DNA of 64,000 bases from Thermodesulforhabdaceae bacterium. GTDB taxonomy: Bacteria; Desulfobacterota; Syntrophobacteria; Syntrophobacterales; Thermodesulforhabdaceae. This document shows, in pieces, positions 1 to 8,140 of the stretch; position 1 is the first letter of the stretch; every line of letters begins with the position of its first letter. The notes under the pieces were generated by a model. That model was not told where the DNA came from. It saw only the letters and a program-made list of their open reading frames with translations, and did no database searches. The position numbers were made by a program, and so were the translations under genes. The stretch is from NCBI GenBank assembly GCA_037482015.1, contig JBBFKT010000003.1, forward strand, positions 169,603 to 233,602, read 5' to 3'.

Positions 1-144
1 ACTCTCGATCGACTAGCTCTGGAATCCGATCGAGTAAGAGTTGAGGAAGTTTCCATCACGGACTACCATCGACTTCCTCAAATTCTTGATAGCTTTGCGG
101 AACGGCTTGCCGAACTTGGACCCAATCCATACAAAGGCTTCTAG
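1..144 (+). CDS. C-terminal end of an MvhD-type iron-sulfur subunit domain (QmoB- or HdrA-like), truncated by window edge
   Basis: Only the last 47 codons are present, read in frame 1 from the window edge to a TAG at 142-144. The peptide ends in LAELGPNPYKGF and carries a VRVEEVSITDYHRLP stretch. This pattern resembles the C-terminus of the MvhD/hydrogenase delta-subunit domain found at the end of QmoB and of some HdrA proteins (family knowledge, from memory). The next gene, 23 bases on, is an HdrD-like protein, which fits an Hdr/Qmo electron-transfer operon. QmoB and HdrA-MvhD cannot be told apart from this fragment. Confidence 0.5.
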   Translation, partial: TLDRLALESDRVRVEEVSITDYHRLPQILDSFAERLAELGPNPYKGF

Positions 145-167
145 CAAGCAGGAAGGAGATGAAGAAG

Positions 168-1331
168 ATGGAACCGAAATATGTTTCTCGAGAGATGAGA
201 GATTACATCATCGAGATGGGCGCCGAAACAATAAGCTGGTGCATGCAGTGTGGACTTTGCACGGCGCTATGCCCCTGGCGACTTGTTCCAGGCGAAACCA
301 GTGAGAAATTCAGTATCCGATACATGCTTCGCTTAGGACAGATGGGCATGGAAGGTTTCGAAGATGAAACCGTGCTCTTTGCCTGTTCAACTTGCGGGAT
401 GTGTGTGAAAAACTGTCCTAGAGGCGTGAAAATCATCGACAATGTTAGAGCAATGCGAGCAAGCATTGTTGGTGGCGGAGTTGTTCCGGCAAATCTAAGA
501 CCAATACTTGGGAGTGCTCACGCTAACGGCAATCCCTGGGCGGGACCCAGAGAAAAAAGGACCGCATGGCAAGAAGGGCTTGATGTGCCAAAGTTTGGTC
601 CTGATACGGAGTATTTTCTCTTTGTGTGCTGCCATTCCTGTTACGACCCAAGAAGCACCAAGATAGCAAAAAGTATCGTAAAACTCCTTAAAGCTGCTGG
701 CGTAAGCTTTGGAGTTATCGGAGAAGAAGAATCCTGCTGTGGTGAAAGCATGAGAAAGCTCGGAGATGAAGAACTCTTCCAGAAACTCGCTCAGTCCAAC
801 ATCGAACTTTTCAACCAAAAAGGCGTAAAGAAAATTATCACCACATCTCCCCACTGTTATTGGACCTTTACCCAGGAGTATCCAGCTTTCGGCGGAGAGT
901 GGGAAGTCATTCACTACACTCAGTTACTTGCAAAGCTCGTTGAAGAAGGAAAGTTGAAATTCTCTAAGGAAGCATCCAAGAAGAAAATCGCTTATCATGA
1001 TCCATGTTACTTGGGACGTCACAGCAATGTTTATGATGAACCAAGGAAGCTTTTAGCATCTGTCCCAGGTGTAGAACTAATCGAACTCGATCGCTCTCGT
1101 GAACTTAGTCTTTGCTGTGCCGGAGGTGGAGGTCGTATCTGGGCAGAAGTTCCTATGGGCGAGCGTTTCGGTGAATTAAGAATAACCGATGCAGCCGAAA
1201 AAGCCGCCGCAATGTTAACAACATCCTGTCCTTATTGCATGAACATGCTAACGGACGCATGCACCAGTCTAAACAAACAGGAAAGTTTGGAAATCACCGA
1301 ACTTTCAGAAGTTCTAGCTGAGGCTCTGTAA
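168..1331 (+). CDS. HdrD-like (HdrC-HdrB fusion) iron-sulfur protein with two CCG domains
   Basis: A 387-residue soluble Fe-S protein. Two ferredoxin-type 4Fe-4S motifs lie near the N-terminus (CMQCGLCTALCP, Cys at about 25, 28, 31 and 35; CSTCGMCVKNCP, Cys at about 73-83), as in HdrC. Two CCG modules follow: CCHSC ... ESCCGES and DPCYLGRH ... LCCAGGGG ... SCPYC, as in HdrB. In the family such modules bind a non-cubane cluster and do disulfide or electron-transfer chemistry. The ATG at 168 is preferred over the in-frame ATG at 159, because the AAGGAG at 153-158 directly abuts the latter and lies 9 bases before the former. No membrane segment is visible. Its position after an MvhD-type C-terminus suggests it completes a Qmo/Hdr complex, perhaps in place of membrane-bound QmoC; that role is an inference. 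Confidence 0.8.
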   Translation: MEPKYVSREMRDYIIEMGAETISWCMQCGLCTALCPWRLVPGETSEKFSIRYMLRLGQMGMEGFEDETVLFACSTCGMCVKNCPRGVKIIDNVRAMRASIVGGGVVPANLRPILGSAHANGNPWAGPREKRTAWQEGLDVPKFGPDTEYFLFVCCHSCYDPRSTKIAKSIVKLLKAAGVSFGVIGEEESCCGESMRKLGDEELFQKLAQSNIELFNQKGVKKIITTSPHCYWTFTQEYPAFGGEWEVIHYTQLLAKLVEEGKLKFSKEASKKKIAYHDPCYLGRHSNVYDEPRKLLASVPGVELIELDRSRELSLCCAGGGGRIWAEVPMGERFGELRITDAAEKAAAMLTTSCPYCMNMLTDACTSLNKQESLEITELSEVLAEAL

Positions 1332-1339
1332 TCTGCTTC

Positions 1340-1369
1340 TGCCGCCGTTTCCACCATGGGACGGCGGCA
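1340..1369 (+). other. Intercistronic GC-rich hairpin
   Basis: TGCCGCCGT at 1340-1348 pairs perfectly with ACGGCGGCA at 1361-1369 around a 12-base loop. It sits just after the HdrD-like stop codon. No T-run follows on + (AAAAAC instead), so it is not a normal intrinsic terminator. It could be an RNA-stabilising or processing hairpin. Confidence 0.5.
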
Positions 1370-1395
1370 AAAACTAAATAAAGGGAGGTAAAAAC

Positions 1396-1668
1396 TTGGC
1401 GGTTTACGTAGATTTTGAAGAGCTAAAGAGCCGTGACGAACCCTTTTTCCTTGTTTTTCGGGAAAAGGAAGAACTGGTTATGGAGCCAAGATGTTCCTGC
1501 GGGGAAGTCCTTGAAGAAAGCTTTGTTTGTATAAAGTGCGGAAAAGCCTGTGATATCTCTTGCTTTGTATGCAAAACAGCCGATGTTGCTTCGGTTGCAG
1601 AAAAACTTATAAGAGGCAATCCAGAATTTCGACACTTTAAGCTGTATCTTTTAAGGGGAGGTCTATGA
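1396..1668 (+). CDS. Small cysteine-rich (zinc or Fe-S ribbon) protein
   Basis: A 90-residue protein starting with TTG after a good GGGAGGT ribosome site 6-7 bases upstream. It has clustered cysteines (CSCGE, CIKCGKAC, CFVC) between residues about 33 and 60 that could bind zinc or an Fe-S cluster, and a short basic C-terminus. It overlaps the next gene by 4 bases, so it is probably translationally coupled. I do not recognise the family. Placement between an HdrD-like gene and two YkgJ-type genes suggests a redox or metal-handling role, which is speculative. Confidence 0.7.
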   Translation: MAVYVDFEELKSRDEPFFLVFREKEELVMEPRCSCGEVLEESFVCIKCGKACDISCFVCKTADVASVAEKLIRGNPEFRHFKLYLLRGGL

Positions 1669-2384
1669 GCGAAACAATTAATAACGCTGAAGTATTGACG
1701 GAAGAAAGCCGTATCTGCTTTGCCTGTAATGAAAATCTTCCATGTTTTACTCAATGCTGTCGAGATGTTAACATTTACCTCACTCCATACGATGTTCTAA
1801 GATTGAGAAAAGCTCTCGGAATGGGCTCATCAGAGTTTCTTAATCGTTACACTCGTTCCTTTCTTGCAAAAATAACTCATATCCCGGTCGTTCAGCTCAT
1901 TATGGATCCACAAACTCTTGCCTGCCCCTTCGTAACATCCTCGGGATGTAAAGTTTATAACGACCGTCCCTGGTCATGCCGAATGTATCCTCTGGACATC
2001 GATGTTAAGCACCCAGGCTGTTACAAGCTTATAAGATCATCAGAAAAATGCCTTGGACTTAAAGAAAAAGACGAATGGACGGTAGCGGAGTGGCTCACAT
2101 CTCAGGGAATTAATCCTTACAAGGAAATGGAAGCCCTTTACCAATCCGTTATGCCACCCCAATTTTCTCCAGGATCCAAGATGGACGCTGGACTTGGAAA
2201 GCTTCTCTTTCTTGCTTACGATCTAGATACATTTAAAGAAATGATTCAACACCCATCCTTCAGGAAATTCCACGGCGTAGACGAAGAAAGCTATCAACAG
2301 GCTATGGAAGATGAAGAAAAACTTCTCATGCTGGCTTTTTCTTACATAAGAACTCAACTTCAAGAACTCTTTAACGTAATGTGA
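1665..2384 (+). CDS. YkgJ-type cysteine-cluster (zinc/iron-chelating domain) protein, copy 1
   Basis: A 239-residue protein with the CxxNxxCFTQCCR cluster near residue 20, then LTPYDVLRLRKALG and CPFVTSSGCKVYNDRPWSCR with CRMYP, the hallmark Cys pattern of the YkgJ/UPF0153 putative metal-chelating family. The family's function is poorly known. The start follows AAGGGGAGG. It overlaps the previous CDS by 4 bases and lies about 30 bases before a diverged paralogue with the same motif order. The C-terminal ~100 residues are outside the Cys domain and mostly helical in appearance. Confidence 0.85.
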   Translation: MSETINNAEVLTEESRICFACNENLPCFTQCCRDVNIYLTPYDVLRLRKALGMGSSEFLNRYTRSFLAKITHIPVVQLIMDPQTLACPFVTSSGCKVYNDRPWSCRMYPLDIDVKHPGCYKLIRSSEKCLGLKEKDEWTVAEWLTSQGINPYKEMEALYQSVMPPQFSPGSKMDAGLGKLLFLAYDLDTFKEMIQHPSFRKFHGVDEESYQQAMEDEEKLLMLAFSYIRTQLQELFNVM

Positions 2385-2415
2385 CAGCAAAAAACGCTGC
2401 ACAAAGGGGAAAGCG

Positions 2416-3177
2416 TTGACATACGTAAAAGAAGATATTCTTCCCGAACATCTGGTGCCAATAAAAGAAGATGAAAAATTTTTCTTTGCATGCCATCCGA
2501 ATATTTCCTGCTTTGGAGAATGTTGCCGTAAACTTCGACTTATGCTCACGCCCTATGATGTTGTAAAGCTCAGAGAAAAACTGGGGCTATCTTCCAGAGA
2601 GTTTATAGATCGTTTTACAACGATGGAATTTCGTCCTCCATCTTACGCACCCATACTTTTTCTAAAAATGTCAGAAGTAGATGATCAAATTTGTCCTTTT
2701 TTGTCCCCAGAGGGATGTTCCGTTTACAGTCATCGTCCTTCTGCCTGCAGAATTTATCCCGTTGCTCGCGCAACGCGTTACCATGGAATTCACGGAATAT
2801 TGCTGGAATCGTTCTTTTTGGTAAAGGAGGCTCACTGCCGCGGTTTTGAAGAAAATGTTGAATGGAATGTTGGAGAATGGCTAAAAGATCAAGGGTTAGA
2901 AGAATATCACAGATTGAATGATGAGTGGATGAGGACCCTGATGAGTCCCAGGCTTAAGAAAGGGCTTACGGGACACCAACAGGAACTTTTTTATATGGCA
3001 ACTTATGAGCTCGATATGTTTCGCCGAATTGTTTCTTCGCAGAAGTTTCGAGCCAATTTTGAAGTTGGAAATGTTCTGGAAGGCGATGATAGAACTCTGC
3101 TTGAATTTGGCTTAAAGTGGCTTGCCTTTTCCCTTAATGGGGAAAATTCATCGGTTGTTAGAAAGGCACAAAAATGA
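2416..3177 (+). CDS. YkgJ-type cysteine-cluster protein, copy 2 (paralogue)
   Basis: A 253-residue paralogue of the preceding gene. Shared features in the same order are FFACHPNISCFGECCRK, LTPYDVVKLREKLG, CPFLSPEGCSVYSHRPSACR with IYP, and a GEWLKDQG segment matching AEWLTSQG in copy 1. It starts with TTG 6 bases after AAAGGGG; no better ATG is available before the Cys motif. It overlaps the next CDS by 4 bases (ATGA). The tandem arrangement suggests duplication followed by divergence, possibly forming a heterodimer; that is an inference. Confidence 0.85.
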   Translation: MTYVKEDILPEHLVPIKEDEKFFFACHPNISCFGECCRKLRLMLTPYDVVKLREKLGLSSREFIDRFTTMEFRPPSYAPILFLKMSEVDDQICPFLSPEGCSVYSHRPSACRIYPVARATRYHGIHGILLESFFLVKEAHCRGFEENVEWNVGEWLKDQGLEEYHRLNDEWMRTLMSPRLKKGLTGHQQELFYMATYELDMFRRIVSSQKFRANFEVGNVLEGDDRTLLEFGLKWLAFSLNGENSSVVRKAQK

Positions 3178-4361
3178 AAGCGGAAGTGCTCGTCGTTGGT
3201 GGAGGCATTATAGGGCTTACCATAGCCAGAGAACTCCTGAATAGAGGTTACGAGGAAGTCGTTGTTATAGAAAAAGAAAAGACCCTGGGCGCTCATGCTT
3301 CAGGGCGTAATAGCGGTGTGCTTCATGCGGGAGTTTATTACACACCGGAAAGCCTTAAAGCTCAATCCTGTCTTCGAGGCAACCAGCTTCTGAAAGAATA
3401 TTGCCGTTCCAAAGGGATACCCTTAAAGGAAACAGGCAAAGTTATTGTAGCGAGTAGTGAACATGATCTGGTTTGTCTGGAAGAACTATTCAAAAGAGCT
3501 GTGGCAAATGGCGCAAAGGTTAAGTGGATAAGTGATCGCGAATTAACCGAAATAGAGCCGGCGGCGAGAACAATCGAAAAAGCAATTTATGTTCAAGAAA
3601 CGGCTTCAGTTGACCCAAAAGAGGTTCTTAAGGCTCTACATAAAGATCTTGAAACTTCAAAAAAAGTAAAAATTCTCTTTGGATGTGCGTTCAAAAACTT
3701 AAAAGGATCTTCGATAGCTGTAACTTCCCAGGGAGAAATCCGGTTTGAACGATTTATTAACTCTGCCGGGGCTTTTTCCGATAAAGTGGCACATTGTTTC
3801 GGTCTGGCTAAAAACTATCAACTGGTCCCTTTTAAAGGCATTTATTGGAAAGTTAGACAGAACCATCCTCTATCGAAAATCATCAGAGGACACATTTATC
3901 CAGCTCCGGATCTTCGTTATCCTTTCCTTGGCGTTCATTTTTCTAAAAACGTGTATGGTGAAGTTTTTGTGGGACCAACGGCAATTCCAGCTCTGGGAAG
4001 AGAGCATTACGGAAAACTTCGGGGAATTGACAGTGAAGCTCCGCTAATATTAGCCAGAAATGCTACACTTTTTATAAAAGATCCTTCTTTCCGAAAAATG
4101 GCTTTACGAGAACCGCTGAAGTATCTCCGTCCCTTCTTCTATAGAGACGCTGAACGTCTTGTCAAAGGACTCACACAAGATGCTCTTGTGCCATCATCTA
4201 AAGCAGGCATACGCCCTCAGCTTATCGATCTTCACCAGAAGAAACTCATTATGGATTTCGTTGTGATCCAGGATGGAGATTCTCTCCACGTTTTGAACCC
4301 AATTTCCCCAGCGTTCACAGCTTCTATGGATCTAGCGAAAAAAATTGTGTCCATGTGGTAA
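3174..4361 (+). CDS. lhgO: LhgO-type FAD-dependent L-2-hydroxyglutarate oxidase/dehydrogenase
   Basis: A 395-residue FAD protein of the DAO/GlpA superfamily. The N-terminus has the dinucleotide fold (VLVVGGGIIGLTIARELL) and the LhgO-like GAHASGRNSGVLHAGVYY segment (residues about 40-57), with further matches at LVPFKGIYW and AGIRPQL. LhgO oxidises L-2-hydroxyglutarate to 2-oxoglutarate and feeds electrons to a quinone or carrier. Start codon overlap with the YkgJ paralogue implies co-translation in the Hdr-like operon, so electrons could be passed to the Fe-S proteins upstream (inference). Substrate is not certain, since close relatives act on other 2-hydroxyacids or amino acids. Confidence 0.8.
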   Translation: MKAEVLVVGGGIIGLTIARELLNRGYEEVVVIEKEKTLGAHASGRNSGVLHAGVYYTPESLKAQSCLRGNQLLKEYCRSKGIPLKETGKVIVASSEHDLVCLEELFKRAVANGAKVKWISDRELTEIEPAARTIEKAIYVQETASVDPKEVLKALHKDLETSKKVKILFGCAFKNLKGSSIAVTSQGEIRFERFINSAGAFSDKVAHCFGLAKNYQLVPFKGIYWKVRQNHPLSKIIRGHIYPAPDLRYPFLGVHFSKNVYGEVFVGPTAIPALGREHYGKLRGIDSEAPLILARNATLFIKDPSFRKMALREPLKYLRPFFYRDAERLVKGLTQDALVPSSKAGIRPQLIDLHQKKLIMDFVVIQDGDSLHVLNPISPAFTASMDLAKKIVSMW

Positions 4362-4388
4362 AAAATCTTCCGATGGATCAAAAAAAGC

Positions 4389-4416
4389 TTGCACTTTGCC
4401 AGATAAAGTGTATAGT
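4389..4416 (+). promoter_or_regulatory. Sigma-70-type promoter for the cold-shock gene leader
   Basis: TTGCAC (4389-4394) and TATAGT (4411-4416) are separated by 16 bases, a good housekeeping promoter match. It would start transcription near 4423, giving a leader of about 240 bases before the cold-shock gene. Confidence 0.6.
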
Positions 4417-4492
4417 CGGGGTGAATTTAGATTTTAAGATAAAGGAATTTGATGTTTTTAGATGGTCAACAAAGTAAAATAACAAAGGAAGG

Positions 4493-4527
4493 AAGCGAGC
4501 CTGCGGTGTGCAGGATCGCTTTTTTTG
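4493..4527 (+). terminator. Intrinsic terminator/attenuator within the cold-shock leader
   Basis: AAGCGA-g-CCTGC, loop GGTGT, GCAGG-a-TCGCTT, followed by a run of seven T (4520-4526). It lies about 70 bases after the predicted promoter and 135 bases before the cold-shock start codon. It may either end a short independent RNA or act as an attenuator. Confidence 0.6.
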
Positions 4528-4537
4528 TGTGTGGTGA

Positions 4538-4620
4538 GTTGGAAGGAAGAAATCCGGAAGGGATGAAGAAAGCCTGGGTCCGGTTGAGCGTGGTAGTTCC
4601 CGGGAGGCTATCCTTCCAAC
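4538..4620 (+). ncRNA. Candidate structured leader RNA of the cold-shock gene
   Basis: GTTGGAAGGA (4538-4547) is the exact reverse complement of TCCTTCCAAC (4611-4620), closing an 83-base domain. Inside, CCTGGG (4573-4578) can pair with CCCGGG (4599-4604), and CCGGA (4554-4558) with TCCGG (4579-4583). The last two pairings are interleaved, so they form either a pseudoknot or alternative folds. The domain ends shortly before the ribosome site of the cold-shock gene. No known riboswitch class was recognised. Confidence 0.5.
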
Positions 4621-4661
4621 GAAGTAAAGTTGGTTCAGCTTTTTAAGGAGGTAGGAGTACC

Positions 4662-4874
4662 ATGGCTGAAGGAAGAGTTAAGTGGTTCAATGAGAAAAAA
4701 GGTTATGGGTTTATTGAAACCGAGACCCAGGGTGATGTGTTTGTGCATTACACTGCGATCGAAGGCAAGGGTTTCAGAACGCTCCATGATGGAGATCGAG
4801 TGAGCTTTGAAATAGAACAGAGCTCTAAGGGACCTCAAGCCGTTCGCGTAAGGCGGTTGAACGGAAACAAATAA
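4662..4874 (+). CDS. cspA: Cold-shock protein (CspA family)
   Basis: A 70-residue single OB-fold nucleic-acid-binding protein. The hallmarks [15 protein letters not shown] (RNP-1 region), DVFVHYTAI (RNP-2) and the C-terminal GPQAVRV are intact. Proteins of this family act as RNA chaperones. A strong AAGGAGG lies at 4646-4652. The gene is monocistronic: a leader of about 240 bases with its own promoter precedes it and a strong terminator follows. The paralogue letter (A, B, etc.) cannot be assigned. Confidence 0.95.
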   Translation: MAEGRVKWFNEKKGYGFIETETQGDVFVHYTAIEGKGFRTLHDGDRVSFEIEQSSKGPQAVRVRRLNGNK

Positions 4875-4900
4875 TCCGCTTCTAAGAATCACTAGTTAAC

Positions 4901-4936
4901 AAAAAACCCAGAGCTTAACCGCTCTGGGTTTTTTGT
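4901..4936 (+). terminator. Intrinsic terminator after the cold-shock gene
   Basis: AACCCAGAGC, loop TTAACC, GCTCTGGGTT followed by TTTT: a 10 bp perfect stem with a T-tail. Confidence 0.9.
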
Positions 4937-5056
4937 TTGTCGCAACTTACAAAAGGAAACAGTGGCATATTTTATCCGGTTGATATAAACTCCGACTCGG
5001 CAAATGAGACAGGTCATTTTGAAAACTTCTAACGGGTTGGCAAATTAGGTTAGGAT

Positions 5057-6991
5057 ATGTGGTATCGAATAAAAGAAGTTCTTTCTTCTATTCAGCAGGA
5101 AGTGGTGTGTTGCCAAAGGGGACCGATACTGGTATCAGCCGGGGCAGGAAGCGGCAAAACTAGAACTCTCACCGCTAAAATAGCATACCTTATAAGCGAA
5201 CTCGGTTACGATCCATCCCGCATCTTGGCTATAACTTTTACCAACAAGGCTGCGGAAGAAATGAAATCCAGGCTTGAAGCCATAACAGGACTCTCTCGAC
5301 AGAATTTCCCTTGGATAAGAACATTTCATAGCGCATGCTTTAGAATTCTTAATCGGGAAGCAGCTAAAGTTGGTTACCAAACACCAATTTCTGTTTACAG
5401 TGAATCCCAACAAAAGACTCTCCTGAAAAGAATTCTCTTAAGCTTGAACGTAAGCACAGAAAAATTCCTCGGGTCGACTCATAAAATCGTTTCCCTTGCT
5501 AAAAACAGTGGTTACCCGGAACGGTTTCTGGAACAGTATCCTAATATACCTAAACTATTTGATGCTTATCTAAAATACAACGAAGCCCTAAGAAGCCTCA
5601 ATGCTGTTGATTTTGATGATATTCTGCTTCTGGCAAGAAATCTCCTCAAAGAGGACGAAACAGTTAGGAAAACCTATCAGAACGCCTTTGATTACATTCT
5701 GGTTGATGAGTTTCAGGATTCAAATCGTTTACAGAATGAAATCACAGAACTTCTCATGCGGGACGGTAATTTGATGGTTGTAGGGGACGATTACCAGAGT
5801 ATTTACGGCTTCAGGGGATCCGACCTGGCTTATTTTGTATCTTTCCCCGAACGCTTTAAGAAAAGTGCTGTGTTCAGACTTGAAGAAAATTTTCGCTCCA
5901 CAACGCCCATAGTATCAGCCGCTGATGAACTTATAGCCCACAATAAAATGCGTCTTGAAAAACGATGTTTTAGCAGACGCCCTGGTCCTCCAATTGTGAT
6001 TGCGGAATTTGCTAACGAGCGAGAAGAAGCCAGATGGGTAGCCTTGAAGTGCATCGAATACCATCACCAACAAGGTATCCCTCTTCACGAAATAGCCGTG
6101 CTTTACAGAACGAGGTTTTGCTCGCTAAGTTTTGAAGAGGCCTTTCGAAAACTTAAAATCCCGTATCGGATTGTAGGCGCAAGAGGATTTTTTGAAAGCA
6201 AAGAAATTCAGGACATTAACGCCTACCTTGTAAGCGCTCTAAATCCCAGGGACGATATGGCTTTTGAGCGAGTGTTCGGTGTTCCTCAAAAAGGAATAGG
6301 ATCGGCTACATTAAAGAAAATCGAAGCCCTTAAAAAACCCGGTATGTCATTACAGGAAGCAACATGGGCGGCGCTTCAGGCAAATATTCTTTCTAAGAAG
6401 GTTACCAAAGCTTTAGTAAGCCTAAAAATCCTTCTTGAAGACATTGCTAAACTGCCACCCAGGGAAGCTATAGAATGTTTTCTTTCTCGCACATCCTATC
6501 TCGAATATCTTCGAGACTACTCCAAGAATGAAGAAGACTTCTTCCACCGCCAGGGTAATATCGAACAGTTTGTTTATATGGCGTCGGAAAGTAACACAAT
6601 AAGCGAATTGCTCGAAAAGGCGGCTCTGGTTCAGGAAGAACAGGACGAAGCCGGTAAAAGCGAAAAAACTTCCGCTGTCCAGCTCATGACCTTTCACGGA
6701 GCAAAGGGATTGGAGTTTAAGGTTGTGTTCGTCATTGGGGTTGAAGAAGGACTTCTGCCTCACTGGAGATCGATTATAACCGTACCGGGCAACTGGGAAG
6801 AAAATTTGGAAGGTATTGAAGAAGAAAGGCGTCTTTTGTATGTTGCCATGACGAGAGCGGCGGAATATCTCCATTTGAGTTGGGCTCTTGAAAGGCAAGG
6901 AAAACCAGCCGAACCTAGCCGATTTTTTAGAGAAATTCCTAAAAAATACGTCGTTATTGAAAGTTATGTTAGACGTAGAAAATCAAGGTAA
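5057..6991 (+). CDS. UvrD/PcrA/Rep-type ATP-dependent DNA helicase (SF1A)
   Basis: A 644-residue superfamily 1 helicase. Visible motifs in order are: Q-motif-like SSIQQEVV; Walker A AGAGSGKTRTL (residues 28-38); Walker B DEFQDSN (about 217); motif III GDDYQSIYGFRGSD; motif IV EENFRST; motif V MTFHGAKGLEF; and motif VI EEERRLLYVAMTRA (about 590). These drive 3'-5' unwinding in repair or replication restart. It is somewhat shorter than typical UvrD and its N-terminus (MWYRIKEVL) is abbreviated, so it may be a Rep/UvrD-like paralogue rather than the main UvrD. The ribosome site (TTAGG) is weak. Two downstream genes follow in the same direction. Confidence 0.9.
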   Translation: MWYRIKEVLSSIQQEVVCCQRGPILVSAGAGSGKTRTLTAKIAYLISELGYDPSRILAITFTNKAAEEMKSRLEAITGLSRQNFPWIRTFHSACFRILNREAAKVGYQTPISVYSESQQKTLLKRILLSLNVSTEKFLGSTHKIVSLAKNSGYPERFLEQYPNIPKLFDAYLKYNEALRSLNAVDFDDILLLARNLLKEDETVRKTYQNAFDYILVDEFQDSNRLQNEITELLMRDGNLMVVGDDYQSIYGFRGSDLAYFVSFPERFKKSAVFRLEENFRSTTPIVSAADELIAHNKMRLEKRCFSRRPGPPIVIAEFANEREEARWVALKCIEYHHQQGIPLHEIAVLYRTRFCSLSFEEAFRKLKIPYRIVGARGFFESKEIQDINAYLVSALNPRDDMAFERVFGVPQKGIGSATLKKIEALKKPGMSLQEATWAALQANILSKKVTKALVSLKILLEDIAKLPPREAIECFLSRTSYLEYLRDYSKNEEDFFHRQGNIEQFVYMASESNTISELLEKAALVQEEQDEAGKSEKTSAVQLMTFHGAKGLEFKVVFVIGVEEGLLPHWRSIITVPGNWEENLEGIEEERRLLYVAMTRAAEYLHLSWALERQGKPAEPSRFFREIPKKYVVIESYVRRRKSR

Positions 6992-7032
6992 CTTTTTATT
7001 GCAACAAAAAGATAAAAAAGGAGAAGTTTAAT

Positions 7033-7233
7033 ATGGCAACAATAATGCCGGAAGGCGAAGCGATCAAAAAAGCTATTAAGTGGGTTTCTTCCATGATTGA
7101 AGAAAAAGGCATGGAGCATCTAAACAGCTTCATTAATGAAGCAATCCTTAAGTTTGACTTATCCCCCAAGGATGCAGAATTTCTTATCCAATTCTATAAA
7201 GGAAAAGGAGGTAAAGAAGGATGCAATCGGTAA
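7033..7233 (+). CDS. Small hypothetical protein upstream of purC
   Basis: A 66-residue, predicted helical, acidic-to-basic protein with a good AAGGAG at 7019-7024. Its last 13 bases overlap the purC start, so the two are probably co-translated. It has no signal, membrane segment or Cys motif, and I do not recognise it. The clean ribosome site and coupling support it being real. Confidence 0.65.
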   Translation: MATIMPEGEAIKKAIKWVSSMIEEKGMEHLNSFINEAILKFDLSPKDAEFLIQFYKGKGGKEGCNR

Positions 7234-8123
7234 GTTCTTCCCTATACAGAACCCATTTTGAAGGACTTAAGCTTTGGGGCACAGGCAAAGTAAGAGACAT
7301 TTATGATCTAGGAGACAATCTTCTTATTGTTGCGACTGACAGAATTTCGGCTTTCGATGTAGTTATGCCGGACCCGATTCCAGATAAAGGAAAAATCTTA
7401 ACAGCTCTTTCTTTGTTCTGGCTGGAATTTCTCAAAGACATCTGCAAAAACCATCTGGTATCGGCAAATATAAAGGACTATCCCTCTGAATGCCGCCCCT
7501 ATCTCGAGGTGCTTGATGGAAGATCTATGCTTGTTCGCAAAGCAAAAGTATTTCCGGTAGAGTGTATTGTTCGAGGCTACATTGTAGGATCGGGATGGAA
7601 GGACTATCAAAAAACCGGCAAGGTCTGCGGCATTCCCTTACCACCAGGACTCAAACAAGCTCAAAAACTTCCCGAACCCATTTTCACTCCTTCAACCAAA
7701 GCTGAAATTGGTCAACACGATGAAAATATTTCATTTGAGCAGATGGAAGCAATTGTCGGTCAAGATATTGCAAACAAACTAAAAGATCTAAGTATAAGGC
7801 TTTACAAAAAAGCTGCTGAGTATGCTGAGGAGCGAGGCATAATACTCGCCGATACAAAGTTTGAATTCGGAATGATAGACGGCGAAATCGCTCTCGTGGA
7901 TGAAGTCCTGACACCCGATTCAAGCCGATTCTGGCCAAAAGATCGTTACGAAGTGGGTAAAAACCCAGAAAGTTTTGATAAACAATATGTTAGGGATTTT
8001 CTGGTGGAAATTGGATGGAAATCCGATGATCCGCCCCCTCATCTTCCACCTGAAGTAATAGAAAATACAAGACTACGCTATCTAGAAGCACTGAAAAGGC
8101 TCACAGGTCGCGATATAAATTAA
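7221..8123 (+). CDS. purC: Phosphoribosylaminoimidazole-succinocarboxamide synthase (SAICAR synthase)
   Basis: A 300-residue enzyme of purine synthesis that ligates aspartate to CAIR using ATP. Family motifs are GTGKVRDIYDLGDNLLIVATDR (residues about 14-35), SAFDVVMPDPIPDKG, ECIVRGYIVGSGWKDY, TPSTKAEIGQHDENIS and the metal-binding LADTKFEFG followed by DEVLTPDSSRFWP. The length matches the long (about 300-residue) PurC type. The start at 7221 has AAAGGAGG 9-16 bases upstream, inside the preceding small gene. No other pur gene is near. Confidence 0.97.
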   Translation: MQSVSSSLYRTHFEGLKLWGTGKVRDIYDLGDNLLIVATDRISAFDVVMPDPIPDKGKILTALSLFWLEFLKDICKNHLVSANIKDYPSECRPYLEVLDGRSMLVRKAKVFPVECIVRGYIVGSGWKDYQKTGKVCGIPLPPGLKQAQKLPEPIFTPSTKAEIGQHDENISFEQMEAIVGQDIANKLKDLSIRLYKKAAEYAEERGIILADTKFEFGMIDGEIALVDEVLTPDSSRFWPKDRYEVGKNPESFDKQYVRDFLVEIGWKSDDPPPHLPPEVIENTRLRYLEALKRLTGRDIN

Positions 8124-8140
8124 TCATTCTCTGGAATCTT

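Noticed and set aside
4449..4646. 65-codon open frame in the cold-shock leader
   Set aside because: It has no ribosome site and runs through the terminator hairpin and the paired RNA domain; a structured leader explains the sequence better.
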